Positions 1 through 15,364 of a stretch of DNA of 64,000 nt are shown here, one piece after another. Position 1 is the stretch's first letter; each line of letters opens with the position of its first letter. The position numbers and the translations under genes were made by a program. The notes below the pieces were generated by a model that ran no database searches, had not been told where the DNA came from, and saw nothing but the letters and a program-made list of their open reading frames with translations. The stretch is from Larix kaempferi. Its lineage: Eukaryota; Streptophyta; Pinopsida; Pinales; Pinaceae. The stretch lies in contig BSBM01002121.1 of assembly GCA_027924585.1 (NCBI GenBank), positions 124,001-188,000 on the forward strand. The letters run 5' to 3'.

Positions 1-3000
1 TTCTATAGTTTGCGCATGCGTTTGGAAATAAGAAAAGCTTACTTCCCCCATTTTTTAAAATCACAGCTTCTAGAAGGTTTACATGATTTCTTAAAAAACA
101 CGAGTTTTTAGAAAATGTGTTTTATTTCATAAATGGAATCAACAAAGTATGCACATTCTACGTCATAACGACTTTTTATAGTTTGCGCATTCGTCCGGAA
201 ATAAGAAAAGCTTACTTCCACTGTTTTTTAAAATCACAGCTTCTAGAAGGTTTACATGATTTCGTAAAAAACACGAGTTTTTAGAAAATGTGTTTTATTT
301 GATAAATGGAATCTACAAAGTATGCACATTCTACGTCATAACGACTTTCTATAGTTTGCGCATGCGTCCAGAAATAAGAAAAGCTTACTTCCCCCGTTTT
401 TTAAAATCACAGCTTCTAGAAGATTTACATGATTTCTTAAAAAACACGAGTTTTTAGAAAATGTGTTTTATTTGATAAATGGAATCTACAAAGTATGCAC
501 ATTCTACGTCATAACGACTTTCTATAGTTTGCGCATGCGTCCGGAAATAAGAAAAGCTTACTTCCCCCGTTTTTTAAAATCACAACTTCTAGAAGGTTTA
601 CATGATTTCTAAAAAAACACAAGTTTTTAGAAAATGTGTTTTATTTCATAAATGGAAACAACAAAGTATGCACATTCTACGTCATAACGAATTTCTATAG
701 TTTGCGCATGCGTTTGGAAATAAGAAAAGCTTACTTCCCCCGTTTTTTAAAATCACAGCTTCTAGAAGGTTTACATGATTTCTTAAAAAACACGAGTTTT
801 TAGAAAATGTGTTTTATTTCATAAATGGAATCAACAAAGTATGCACATTCTACGTCATAACGACTTTCTATAGTTTGTGCATGCGTCCGGTAATAAGAAA
901 AGCTTACTTCCCCTGTTTTTTAAAATCACAACTTCTGGAAGGTTTACATGATTTCTAAAAAAACACGACTTTTTAGAAAATGTGTTTTATTTCATAAATG
1001 GAATCGACAAAGTATGCACATTCTATGTCATAACGACTTTCTATAGTTTGCGCATGCGTTTGGAAATAAGAAAAACTTACTTCCCCCGTTTTTTAAAATC
1101 ACAGCTTCTAGAAGGTTTACATGATTTCTTAAAAAACACGAGTTTTTAGAAAATGTGTTTTATTTCATAAATGGAATCAACAAAGTATGCACATTCTAGG
1201 TCATAACAACTTTCTATAGTTTGCGCATGCATTTGGAAATAAGAAAAGCTTACTTCCCCTGTTTTTTAAAATCATAGCTTCAAGAAGGTTTACATGATTT
1301 GTTAAAAAACACGAGTTTTTAGAAAATGTGTTTTATTTGATAAATGGAATCTACAAAGTATGCACATTCTACGTCATAACGACTTTCTATAGTTTGCGCA
1401 TGCGTCCTGAAATAAGAAAAGCTTACTTCCCCCGTTTTTTAAAATCACAGCTTCTAGAAGGTTTACATGATTTCTTAAAAAACACGAGTTTTTAGAAAAT
1501 GTGTTTTATTTCATAAATGGAATCAACAAAGTATGCACATTCTACGTCATAACGACTTTCTATAGTTTGCGCATGCGTTTGGAAATAAGAAAAGCTTACT
1601 TCCCCCGTTTTTTAAAATCACAGCTTCTAGAAGGTTTACATGATTTCTTAAAAAACATGAGTTTTTAGAAAATGTGTTTTATTTCATAAATGGAATCAAC
1701 AAAGTATGCACATTCTACGTCATAACGACTTTCTATAGTTTGCGCATGCGTCTGGAAATAAGAAAAGCTTACTTCCCCCGTTTTTTAAAATCACAGCTTC
1801 TAGAAGGTTTACATGATTTCGTAAAAAACACGAGTTTTTAGAAAATGTGTTTTATTTCGTAAATGGAATCTACAAAGTATGCACATTCTACGTCATAACG
1901 ACTTTCTATAGTTTACGCATTCGTCCGGAAATAAGAAAAGCTTACTTCCACCGTTTTTTAAAATCACAGCTTCGAGAAGGTTTACATGATTTCTTAAAAA
2001 AATGGAGTTTTTAGAAAATGAGTTTTATTTCATAAATGGAATCAACAAAGTATGCACATTCTACGTCATAATGACTTTCTATAGTTTGCGCATTCGTCCG
2101 GAACTAAGAAAAGCTTACTTCCACCGTTTTTTAAAATCACAGCTTCTAGAAGGTTTACATGATTTCGTAAAAAACACGAGTTTTTAGAAAATGTGTTTTA
2201 TTTCATAAATGGAATATACAAAGTATGCACATTCTACGTCATAACGACTTTCTATAGTTTGCGCATGCGTCCGTAAATAAGAAAAGCTTACTTCCACCGT
2301 TTTTTAAAATCACAGCTTCTAGAAGGTTTACATGATTTCGTAAAAAACACGAGTTTTTAGAAAATGTGTTTTATTTCAGAAATGGAATCTACAAAGTATG
2401 CACATTCTACGTCATAACGACTTTCTATAGTTTGCGCATGCGTCCGGAAATAAGAAAAGCTTACTTCTCCCGTTTTTTAAAATCACAGCTTCTAGAAGGT
2501 TTACATGATTTCTTAAAATACATGAGTTTTTAGAAAATGTGTTTTATTTCATAAATGGAATCAACAAAGTATGCACATTCTACGTCATAACGACTTTCTA
2601 TAGTTTGCGCATGCGTTTGGAAATAAGAAAACCTTACTTCCCCCGTTTTTTAAAATCACAGCTTCTAGAAGGTTTACATGATTTCTTAAAAAACACTAGT
2701 TGTTAGAAAATGTGTTTTATTTCATAAATAGAATCAACAAAGTATGCACATTCTACGTCATAACGACTTTCTATAGTTTGCTCATGCGTCCGGAAATAAG
2801 AAAAGCTTACTTCAACCATTTTTTAAAATCACAGCTTCTAGAAGGTTTACATGATTTTTTAAAAACACGAGTTTTTAGAAAATGTGTTTTATTTCATAAA
2901 TGGAATCAACAAAGTATGCATATTCTACGTCATAATGACTTTCTATAGTTTGTGCATTCGTCCGGAAATAAGAAAAGCTTACTTCCACCGTTTTTTAAAA

Positions 3001-3403
3001 TCACAACTTCTAGAAGGTTTACATGATTTCTTAAAAAACACGAGTTTTTAGAAAATGTGTTTTATTTCATAAATGGAATCAACAAAGTATGCACATTCTA
3101 CGTCATAACGACTTTCTATAGTTTGTGCATGCGTTTGGAAATAAGAAAAGCTTACTTCCCCCGTTTTTTAAAAACCACAGCTTCTGGAGGGTTTACATGA
3201 TTTCTTAAAAAACACGAGTTTTTAGAAAATGTGTTTTATTTCATAAATGGAATCAACAAAGTATGCACATTCTACGTCATAACGACTTTCTATAGCTTGC
3301 GCCTACGTCCGAAAATAATAAAAGCTTACTTCCACCGTTTTTTAAAATCACAGCTTCTAGAAGGTTTTCATGATTACTTAAAAAACACGAGTTTTTAGAA
3401 AAT

Positions 3404-4940
3404 GTGTTTTATTTCATAAATGGAATCAACAAAGTATGCACATTCTACGTCATAATGACTTTCTATAGTTTGCGCATGCGTTTGGAAATAAGAAAACCTT
3501 ACTTCCCCCGTTTTTTAAAATCACAGCTTCTAGAAGGTTTACATGATTTCTTAAAAACACGAGTTTTTAGAAAATGTGTTTTATTCCATAAATGGAATCA
3601 ACAAAGTATGCACATTCTACGTCATAACAACTTTCTATAGTTTGCGCATGCGTCCGGAAATAAGAAAAGCTTACTTCCCCCGTTTTTTAAAATCACAGCT
3701 TCTAGAAGGTTTACATGATTTCTTAAAAACAACGAGTTTTTAGAAAATGTGTTTTATTTCATAAATGGAATCTACAATGTATGCACATTCTACGTCATAA
3801 CGACTTTCTATAGTTTGTGCATGCGTCCGGAAATAAGAAAAGCTTAATTCCCCCGTTTTTTAAAATCACAGCTTCTAGAAGGTTTACATGATTTCTTAAA
3901 AAACACGAGTTTTTAGAAAATGTGTTTTATTTCATAAATGGAATCAACAAAGTATGCACATTCTATGTCATAACGACTTTCTATAGTTTGCGGATGCGTT
4001 CGGAAATAAGAAAAGCTTACTTCCACCGTTTTTTAAAATCACAGCTTCTAGAAGGTTTACATGATTTCGCAAAAAACATGAGTTTTTAGAAAATGTGTTT
4101 TATTTCCTAAATGGAATCTACAAAGTATGCACATTCTACGTCATAACAACTTTCTATAGCTTGCGCATGCGTCCAGAAATAAGAAAAGTTTACTTCCACC
4201 ATTTTTTAAAATCACAGCTTCTAGAAGGTTTACATGATTTCGTAAAAAACACGAGTTTTTAGAAAATGTGTTTTATTTCATAAATGGAATCTACAAAGTA
4301 TGCACATTCTACGTCATAACGACTTTCTATAGTTTGCGCATGCGTCCGGAAATAAGAAAAGCTTACTTCCACCGTTTTTTAAAATCACAGCTTCTAGAAG
4401 GTTTACATGAGTTCTTAAAAAACACGAGTTTTTAGAAAATGTGTTTTATTTCATAAATGGAATCAACAAAGTATGCACATTCTACGTCATAATGACTTTC
4501 TATAGTTTGCGCATGCGTTTGGAAATAAGAAAAGCTTACTTCCCCCATTTTTTAAAATCACAGCTTCTAGAAGGTTTACATGATTTCTTAAAAACACGAG
4601 TTTTTAGAAAATGTGTTTTATTCCATAAACGGAATCAACAAAGTATGCACATTCTACGTCATAACAACTTTCTATAGTTTGCGCATGTGTCCGGAAATAA
4701 GAAAAGCTTACTTCCCCCGTTTTTTAAAATCACAGCTTCTAGAAGGTTTACATGATTTCTTAAAAACAACGAGTTTTTAGAAAATGTGTTTTATTTCATA
4801 AATGGAATCTACAAAGTATGCACATTCTACGTCATAACGACTTTCTATAGTTTGCGGATGCGTCCGGAAATAAGAAAAGCTTACTTCCACCGTTTTTTAA
4901 AATCACAGCTTCTAGAAGGTTTACATGATTTCGTAAAAAA
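3404..4940. repeat. 6-monomer higher-order repeat (1,037 bp)
   Basis: A variant module recurs at 3404 and 4441, exactly 1,037 bp apart (6 x 173 minus 1). It has a five-A version of the ttcttaaaaaacacg stretch, then a ttattccat variant, then cttaaaaacaacgag about one monomer later. The same module appears again near 7035 and 11011, offset by 15 and then 23 monomers. Recurrence of the same rare indels at fixed offsets supports block copying rather than independent mutation. Outer boundaries are approximate. Confidence 0.7.
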
Positions 4941-7029
4941 CACGAGTTTTTAGAAAATGTGTTTTATTTCATAAATGGAATCTACAAAGTATGCACATTC
5001 TACGTCATAACGACCTTCTATAGTTTGAGCATGCGTTTGGAAATAAGAAAAGCTTACTTCCACCGTTTTTTAAAATCACAGCTTCTAGAAGGTTTACATG
5101 ATTTCTTAAAAAACACGAGTTTTTATAAAATATGTTTTATTTCATAAATGGAATCAACAAAGTATGCACATTCTACGTCATAACGTATTTCTATAGTTTG
5201 CGGATGCGTCCGGAAATAAGAAAAGCTTACTTCCACCATTTTTTAAAATCACAGCTTCTAGAAAGTTTACATGATTTCGTAAAAAACATGAGTTTTTAGA
5301 AAATGTGTTTTATTTCATAAATGGAATCTACAAAGTATGCACATTCTACGTCATAACGACTTTCTATAGTTTGAGCATGCATTTGGAAATAAGAAAAGCT
5401 TACTTCCACCGTTTTTTAAAATCACAGCTTCTAGAAGGTTTACATGATTTCTTAAAAAACACAAGTTTTTATAAAATGTGTTTTATTTCATAAATGGAAT
5501 CAACAAAGTATGCACATTCTACGTCATAACGACTTTCTATAGTTTGCACATGCGTTTGGAAATAAGAAAAGCTTACATCCCCCGTTTTTTAAAATCACAA
5601 CTTCTAGAAGGTTTACATGATTTCTTAAAAAACACGAGTTTTTAGAAAATGTGTTTTATTTCATAAATAGAATCAACAAAGTATGCACATTCTACGTCAT
5701 AAGGACTTTCTATAGTTTGCGGATTCCTCCGGAAATAAGAAAAGCTTACTTCCACCGTTTTTTAAAATCACAGCTTCTAGAAGGTTTACATGATTTCGTA
5801 AAAAACACGAGTTTTTAGAAAATGTGATTTATTTCGTAAAAGGAATCAACAAAGTATGCACATTCTACATCATAATGACTTTCTATAGATTGCGCATGCG
5901 TCTGGAAATAAAAAAAGATTACTTCCATCGTTTTTTAAAATCACAGCTTCTAGAAGGTTTACATAATTTCGTAAAAAACACGAGTTTTTAGAAAATGTGT
6001 TTTATTTCATAAATGGAATCTACAAAGTATGCACATTCTACGTCAGAACGACTTTCTATAGTTTGCGCATGCGTCCGGAAATAAGAAAAGCTTACTTCCC
6101 CCGTTTTTTAAAATCACACCTTCTAGAAGGTTTACATGATTTCTTAAAAAACACGAGTTTTTAGAAAATGTGTTTTATTTCATAAATGGAATCAACAAAG
6201 TATGCAAATTCTACGTCATAACAACTTTCTATAGTTTGCGCATGCGTCCGGAAATAAGAAAAGCTTACTTCCACCGTTTTTTAAAATCACAGCTTCTAGA
6301 AGGTTTACATGATTTCGTAAAAAACATGAGATTTTAGAAAATGTGTTTTATTTCCTAAATGGAATCTACAAAGTATGCACATTCTACGTCATAACGAATT
6401 TCTATAGTTTGCGCATCCGTCCGGAAATAAGAAAAGCTTAATTCCCCCGTTTTTTAAAATCACAGCTTCTAGAAGGTTTACATGATTTCTTAAAAAACAC
6501 GAGTTTTTAGAAAATGTGTTTTATTTCATAAATGGAATCAACAAAGTATGCACATTCTACGTCATAACGACTTTCTATAGCTTGCCCATGCGTCCGGAAA
6601 TAAGAAAAGCTTACTTCCCCCGTTTTTTAAAATCACAGCTTCTAGAAGGTTTACATGATTTCGTAAAAAACACGAGTTTTTAGAAAATGTGTTTTATTTC
6701 ATAAATGGAATCAACAAAGTATGCAAATTCTACGTCATAACAACTTTCTATAGTTTGCGCATGCGTCCGGAAATAAGAAAAGCTTACTTCCACCGTTTTT
6801 TAAAATCACAGCTTCTAGAAGGTTTACATGATTTCGTAAAAAACACGAGTTTTTAGAAAATGTGTTTTATTTCATAAATGGAATCTACAAAGTATGCACA
6901 TTCTACGTCATAACGACTTTCTATAGTTTGCGCATGCGTCCGGAAATAAGAAAAGCTTACTTCCACCGTTTTTTAAAATCACAGCTTCTAGAAGGTTTAC
7001 ATGAGTTCTTAAAAAACACGAGTTTTTAG

Positions 7030-10000
7030 AAAATGTGTTTTATTTCATAAATGGAATCAACAAAGTATGCACATTCTATGTCATAATGACTTTCTATAGT
7101 TTGCGCATGCGTTTGGAAATAAGAAAAGCTTACTTCCCCCGTTTTTTAAAATCACAGCTTCTAGAAGGTTTACATGATTTCTTAAAAACATGAGTTTTTA
7201 GAAAATGTGTTTTATTCCATAAATGGAATCAACAAAGTATGCACATTCTACGTCATAACAACTTTCTATAGTTTGCGCATGCGTCCGGAAATAAGAAAAG
7301 CTTACTTCCCCCGTTTTTTAAAATCACAGCTTCTAGAAGGTTTACATGATTTCTTAAAAACAACGAGTTTTTAGAAAATGTGTTTTATTTCATAAATGGA
7401 ATCTACAAAGTATGCACATTCTACGTCATAACGACTTTCTATAGTTTGTGCATGCGTCCGGAAATAAGAAAAGATTACTTCCACCGTTTTTTAAAATCAC
7501 AGCTTCTAGAAGGTTTACATGATTTCTTAAAAAACACGAGTTTTTAGAAAATGTGTTTTATTTCATAAATGGAATCAACAAAGTATGCACATTCTACATC
7601 ATAACGACTTTCTATAGTTTGCGGATGCGTCCGGAAATAAGAAAAGCTTACTTCCACAGTTTTTTAAAATCACAGCTTCTAGAAGGTTTACATGATTTCG
7701 TAAAAAACACGAGTTTTTAGAAAATGTGTTTTATTTCATAAATGGAATCTACAAAGTATGCACATTCTACGTCATAACGACTTTCTATAGTTTACGCATG
7801 CGTCCGGAAATAAGAAAAGCTTACTTCCACCGTTTTTTAAAATCACAGCTTCTAGAAGGTTTACATGATTTCTTAAAAAACACGAGTTTTTAGAAAATGT
7901 GTTTTATTTCATAAATGGAATCTACAAAGTATGCACATTCTACATCATAACGACTTTCTATTGTTTGCGCATGCGTCCAGAAATAAGAAAAGCTTACTTC
8001 CCCCGTTTTTTAAAATCACAGCTTCTAGAAGGTTTACATGATTTCTTAAAAAACACGAGTTTTTAGAAAATGTGTTTTATTTCATAAATGGAATCAAAAA
8101 AGTATGCACATTCTACGTCATAACGACTTTCTATAGTTTGCGCATGCGTCAGGAAATAAGAAAAGCTTACTTCCACCGTTTTTTAAAATCACAGCTTCTA
8201 GAAGGTTTACATGATTTCTTAAAAAACATGAGTTTTTAGAAAATGTGTTTTATTTCATAAATGGAATCAACAAAGTATGCACATTCTACGTCATAGAGAC
8301 TTTCTATAGTTTGCGCATGCGTCCGGAAATAAGAAAAGCTTCCTTCCACCGTTTTTTAAAATCACAGCTTCTAGAAGGTTTACATGATTTCGTAAAAAAC
8401 ACGAGTTTTTAGAAAATGTATTTTATTTCATAAATGGAATCTACAAAGTATGCACATTCTACGTCACAACGACTTTCTATAGTTTGCGCATGCGTCCGGA
8501 ATTAAGAAAAGCTTACTTCCCCCGTTTTTTAAAATCACAGCTTCTAGAAGGTTTACATGAGTTCTTAAGAAACACGAGTTTTTAGAAAATGTGTTTTATT
8601 TCATAAATAGAATCAACAAAGTATGCACATTCTACGTCATAACGACTTTCTATAGTTTGCGCATGCGTCCAGAAATAAGAAAAGCTTACTTCCACCGTAT
8701 TTTAAAATCACAGCTTCTAGAAGGTTTACATGATTTCGTAAAAAACACGAGTTTCCAGAAAATGTGTTTTATTTCATAAATGGAATCTACAAAGTATGCA
8801 CATTCTACGTCATAACGACTTTCTATAGTTTGCGCATGCGTCCAGAAATAAGAAAAGCTTACTTCCCCCATTTCTTAAAATCAAAGCTTCTAGAAGGTTT
8901 ACATGATTTCTTAAAAAACACGAGTTTTTAGAAAATGTGTTTTATTTCATAAATGGAATCAACAAAGTATGGACATTCTACGTCATAGACACTTTCTATA
9001 GTTTGCGCATGCGTCCGGAAATAAGAAAAGATTACTTCCACCGTTTTTTAAAATCACAGCTTCTAGAAGGTTTACATAATTTCGTAAAAAACACGAGTTT
9101 CTAGAAAATGTGTTTTTTTTCATAAATGGAATCTACAAAGTATGCACATTCTACGTCACAATGACTTTCTATAGTTTGCGCAGGCGTCCGGAAATAAGAA
9201 AAGCTTACTTCCCCCGTTTTTTAAAATCACAGATTCTAGAAGGTTTACATGAGTTCTTAAGAAACACGAGTTTTTAGAAAATGTGTTTTATTTCATGAAT
9301 GGAATCAACAAAGTATGCAAATTCTACGTCATAACGACTTTCTATAGTTTGCGCATGCATTTGGAAATAAGAAAAGCTTACTTCCCCGTTTTTTAAAATC
9401 ACAGCTTCTAGAAGGTTTACATGATTTCTTAAAAAACACGAGTTTTAGAAAATGTGTTTTATTTCATATATGGAATCAACAAAGTATGCACATTCTATGT
9501 CATAACGACTTTCTATAGTTTGCGCATGTGTCCAGAAATAAGAAAAGCTTACTTCCACCATATTTTAAAATCACAGATTCTAGAAGGTTTACATGATTTC
9601 GTAAAAAACACGAGTTTTCAGAAAATGTGTTTTATTTCATAAATGGAATCTACAAAGTATGCACATTCTACGTCATAACGACTTTCTATAGTTTGCGCAT
9701 GCGTCCGGAAATAAGAAAAGCTTACTTCCCCCGTTTTTTAAAATCACAGCTTCTAGAAGGTTTACATGATTTCTTAAAAAACACGACTTTTTAGAAAATG
9801 TGTTTTATTTCATAAATGGAATCAACAAAGTATGCACATTCTACGTCATAACGAATTTCTATAGTTTGCGCATTCGTCTGGAAATAATAAAAGCTTACTT
9901 CCACCATTTTTTAAAATCACAGCTTCTAGAATGTTTACATGATTTCGTAAAAAACATGAGTTTTTACAAAATGAGTTTTATTTCATAAATGGAATCTACA

Positions 10001-13000
10001 AAGTATGCACATTCTACGTCACAACGACTTTCTATAGTTTGCGCATGCGTCCGGAAATAAGAAAAGCTTACTTCCCCCGTTTTTTTAAAATCACAGCTTC
10101 TAGAAGGTTTACATGATTTCTTAAAAAACACGACTTTTTAGAAAATGTGTTTTATTTCATAAATGGAATCAACAAAGTATGCACATTCTACGTCATAACG
10201 AATTTCTATAGTTTGCGCATTCGTCTGGAAATAATAAAAGCTTACTTCCACCATTTTTTAAAATCACAGCTTCTAGAATGTTTACATGATTTCGTAAAAA
10301 ACATGAGTTTTTAGAAAATGAGTTTTATTTCATAAATGGAATCTACAAAGTATGCACATTCTACGTCACAGTGACTTTCTATAGTTTGCGCATGCGTCCG
10401 GAAATAAGAAAAGCTTACTTCCCCCGTTTTTTAAAATCACAGCTTCTAGAAGGTTTACATGATTTCTTAAAAAACACGAGTTTTTAGAAAATGTGTTTTA
10501 TTTCATAAATGGAATCAACAAAGTATGCACATTCTACGTCACAACGACTTTCTATAGTTTGCGCATGCGTCCGGAAATAAGAAAAGCTTACTTCCCCCGT
10601 TTTTTAAAATCACAGCTTCTAGAAGGTTTACATGATTTCTTAAAAAACATGATTTTTTAGAATATGTGTTTTATTTCATAAATGGAATCAACAAAGTATG
10701 CACATTCTACACACAACGACTTTCTATAGTTTGCGCATGCGTCCGGAAATAAGAAAAGTTTACTTCCACCATTTTTTAAAATCACAGCTTCTAGAAGGTT
10801 TACATTATTTCTTAAAAAACACGAGTTTTTAGAAAATGTGTTTCATTTCATAAATGGAATCAACAAAGTATGCACATTCTACGTCATAACGAATTTCTAT
10901 AGTTTGCGCATTCGTCTGGAAATAAGAAAAGCTTACTTGCCCCGTTTTTTAAAATGACAGCTTCTAGAAGGTTTACATGATTTCTTAAAAAACAGGAGTT
11001 TTTAGAAAATGTGTTTTATTTCATAAATGGAATCAACAAAGTATGCACATTCTACGTCATAAGGACTTTCTATTGTTTGCGCATGCGTTTGGAAATAAGA
11101 AAAGCTTACTTCCCCCGTTTTTTAAAATCACAGCTTCTAGAAGGTTTACATGATTTCTTAAAAACACGAGTTTTTAGAAAATGTGTTTTATTCCATAAAT
11201 GGAATCAACAAAGTATGCACATTCTACGTCATAACAACTTTCTATAGTTTGCGCATGCGTCCGGAAATAAGAAAAGCTTACTTCCCCCGTTTTTTAAAAT
11301 CACAGCTTCTAGAAGGTTTACATGATTTCTTAAAAACAACGAGTTTTTAGAAAATGTGTTTTATTTCATAAATGGAATCTACAAAGTATGCACATTCTAC
11401 GTCATAACGACTTTCTATAGTTTGTGCATGCGTCCGGAAATAAGAAAAGCTTAATTCCCCCGTTTTTTAAAATCACAGCTTCTAGAAGGTTTACATGATT
11501 TCTTAAAAAACACGAGTTTTTATAAAATGTGTTTTATTTCATAAATGGAATCAGCAAAGTATGCACATTCTACATCATAACGACTTTCTATAGTTTGCGG
11601 ATGCGTCGAGAAATAAGAAAAGCTTACTTCCACCGTTTTTTAAAATCACAGCTTCTAGAAGGTTTACATGATTTCGTAAAAAACACGAGTTTTTAGAAAA
11701 TGTGTTTTATTTCATAAATGGAATCTACAAAGTATGCACATTCTACGTCATAACTACTTTCTATAGTTTACGCATGCGTCCGGAAGTAAGAAAAGCTTAC
11801 TTCCACCGTTTTTTAAAATCACAGCTTCTAGAAGGTTTACATGATTTCTTAAAAAACACGGGTTTTTAGAAAATGTGTTTTATTTCATAAATGGAATCTA
11901 CAAAGTATGCACATTCTACATCATAACGACTTTCTATTGTTTGCGCATGCGTCCAGAAATAAGAAAAACTTACTTCCCCCGTTTTTTAAAATCACAGCTT
12001 CTAGAAGGTTTACATGATTTCTTAAAAAACACGAGTTTTTAGAAAATGTGTTTTATTTCATAAATGGAATCAAAAAAGTATGCACATTCTACGTCATAAC
12101 GACTTTCTATAGTTTGCGCATGCGTCAGGAAATAAGAAAAGCTTACTTCCACCGTTTTTTAAAATCACAGCTTCTAGAACGTTTACATGATTTCTTAAAA
12201 AACATGAGTTTTTAGAAAATGTGTTTTATTTCATAAATGGAATCAACAAAGTATGCACATTCTACGTCATAGAGACTTTCTATAGTTTGCGCATGCGTCC
12301 GGAAATAAGAAAAGCTTCCTTCCACCGTTTTTTAAAATCACAGCTTCTAGAAGGTTTACATGATTTCGTAAAAAACACGAGTTTTTAGAACATGTATTTT
12401 ATTTCATAAATGGAATCTACAAAGTATGCACATTCTACGTCACAACGACTTTCTATAGTTTGCGCATGCGTCCGGAATTAAGAAAAGCTTACTTCCCCCG
12501 TTTTTTAAAATCACAGCTTCTAGAAGGTTTACATGAGTTCTTAAGAAACACGAGTTTTTAGAAAATGTGTTTTATTTCATAAATAGAATCAACAAAGTAT
12601 GCACATTCTATGTCATAACGACTTTCTATAGTTTGCGCATGCGTCCAGAAATAAGAAAAGCTTACTTCCACCGTATTTTAAAATCACAGCTTCTAGAAGG
12701 TTTACATGATTTCGTAAAAAACACGAGTTTCCAGAAAATGTGTTTTATTTCATAAATGGAATCTACAAAGTATTCACATTCTACGTCATAACGACTTTCT
12801 ATAGTTTGCGCATGCGTCCGGAAATAAGAAAAGCTTACTTCCCCCATTTCTTAAAATCAAAGCTTCTAGAAGGTTTACATGATTTCTTAAAAAACACGAG
12901 TTTTTAGAAAATGTGTTTTATTTCATAAATGGAATCAACAAAGTATGGACATTCTACGTCATAGACACTTTCTATAGTTTGCGCATGCGTCCGGAAATAA

Positions 13001-13396
13001 GAAAAGATTACTTCCACCGTTTTTTAAAATCACAGCTTCTAGAAAGTTTACATAATTTCGTAAAAAACACGAGTTTCTAGAAAATGTGTTTTTTTTCATA
13101 AATGGAATCTACAAAGTATGCACATTCTACGTCACAACGACTTTCTATAGTTTGCGCAGGCGTCCGGAAATAAGAAAAGCTTACTTCCCCCGTTTTTTAA
13201 AATCACAGCTTCTAGAAGGTTTACATGAGTTCTTAAGAAACACGAGTTTTTAGAAAATGTGTTTTATTTCATGAATGGAATCAACAAAGTATGCAAATTC
13301 TACGTCATAACGACTTTCTATAGTTTGCGCATGCATTTGGAAATAAGAAAAGCTTACTTCCCCGTTTTTTAAAATCACAGCTTCTAGAAGGTTTAC
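7030..13396. repeat. 23-monomer higher-order repeat (3,976 bp)
   Basis: The segment from about 7030 to 9420 is repeated at about 11006 to 13396 with a constant 3,976-bp offset (23 monomers minus 3 bp). Shared rare variants include gaatcaaaaaagtatg (8093/12069), ctattgtttgcgcatgcgtccag (near 7965/11941), the catagagac change, aagcttccttcc, gtttttttcataaatgg and a shortened cttccccgtttttt run (near 9385/13361). Similarity stops at about 9420/13396, where the second copy instead matches the dimeric module found near 9780. Confidence 0.8.
9760..10370. repeat. Dimeric higher-order repeat with gaataataaaagc variant
   Basis: Two adjacent monomers form a unit repeated at about 9781 and 10128 (347 bp, including one extra T in the second copy). 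Diagnostic changes are acacgactttttag, ataacgaatttc, gcgcattcgtctgg, gaaataataaaag and ctagaatgttt. The same dimer occurs again at about 13408 and 13754, 346 bp apart, which places it at the end of both 23-monomer copies. Confidence 0.7.
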
Positions 13397-15364
13397 ATGA
13401 TTTCTTAAAAAACACGACTTTTTAGAAAATGTGTTTTATTTCATAAATGGAATCAACAAAGTATGCACATTCTACGTCATAACGAATTTCTATAGTTTGC
13501 GCATTCGTCTGGAAATAATAAAAGCTTACTTCCACCATTTTTTAAAATCACAGCTTCTAGAATGTTTACATGATTTCGTAAAAAACATGAGTTTTTAGAA
13601 AATGAGTTTTATTTCATAAATGGAATCTACAAAGTATGCACATTCTACGTCACAACGACTTTCTATAGTTTGTGCATGCGTCCGGAAATAAGAAAAGCTT
13701 ACTTCCCCCGTTTTTTAAAATCACAGCTTCTAGAAGGTTTACATGATTTCTTAAAAAACACGACTTTTTAGAAAATGTGTTTTATTTCATAAATGGAATC
13801 AACAAAATATGCACATTCTACGTCATAACGAATTTCTATAGTTTGCGCATTCGTCTGGAAATAATAAAAGCTTACTTCCACCATTTTTTAAAATCACAGC
13901 TTCTAGAATGTTTACATGATTTCGTAAAAAACATGAGTTTTTATAAAATGAGTTTTATTTCATAAATGGAATCAACAAAGTATGCACATTCTATGTCACA
14001 ACGACTTTCTATAGTTTGCGCATGCGTCCGGAAAGAAGAAAAGCTTACTTCCCCCGTTTTTTAAAATCACAGCTTCTAGAAGGTTTACATGATTTCTTAA
14101 AAAACATGAGTTTTTAGAATATGTGTTTTATTTCATAAATGGAATCAACAAAGTATGCACATTCTACGCACAACGACTTTCTATAGTTTGCGCATGCGTC
14201 CGGAAATAAGAAAAGTTTACTTCCACCGTTTTTTAAAATCACAGCTTCTAGAAGGTTTACATTATTTCTTAAAAAACACGAGATTTTAGAAAATGTGTTT
14301 CATTTCATAAATGGAATCAACAAAGTATGCACATTCTACGTCATAACGAATTTCTATAGTTTGCGCATTCGTCTGGAAATAAGAAAAGCTTACTTGCCCC
14401 GTTTTTTAAAACGACAGCTTCTAGAAGGTTTACACGATTTCTTAAAAAACACGAGTTTTTAGAAAATGTGTTTTATTTCATTAATGGAATCAACAAAGTA
14501 TGCACATTCTACGTCATAACGACTTTCTATTGTTTGCACATGCGTTTGGAAATAAGAAAAGCTTACTTCCCCCGTTTTTTAAAATCACAGCTTCTAGAAG
14601 GTTTACATGATTTCGTAAAAAACACGAGTTTTTAGAAAATGTGTTTTATTTCATAAACGGAATCAACAAAGTATTCACATTCTACATCATAACGAATTTC
14701 TAGAGTTTGCGCATGCATCCGGAAATAAGAAAAGCTTAGTTCCACCGTTTTTTAAAATCACAGCTTCTAGAAGGTTTACATTATTTCTTAAAAAACATGA
14801 GTTTTTAGAAAATGTGTTTTATTTCATAAATGGAATCAACAAAGTATGCACATTCTACGTCACAACGACTTTCTATAGTTTGCGCATGCGTCCGGAAATA
14901 AGAAAAGCTTACTTCCCCCGTTTTTTAAAAGCACAGCTTGTAGAAGGTTTACATGATTTCTTAAAAAACACGAGTTTTTAGAAAATGTGTTTTATTTCAT
15001 AATTGGAATCAACAAAGTATGCACATTCTACGTCACAACGACTTTCTATAGTTTGCGCATGCGTCCGGAAATAAGAAAAGCTTACTTCCCCCGTTTTTTA
15101 AAATCACAGCTTCTAGAAGGTTTACATGATTTCTCAAAAAACACGAGTTTTTAGAATATGTGTTTTATTTCATAAATGGAATCAACAAAGTATGCACATT
15201 CTACGTCACAACGACTTTCTATAGTTTGCGCATGCATCCGGAAATAAGAAAAGTTTACTTCCACCGTTTTTTAAAATCACAGCTTCTAGAAGGTTTACAT
15301 GAATTCGTAAAAAACACGAGTTTTTAGAAAATGTGTTTTATTTCATAAATGGAATCTACAAAGT

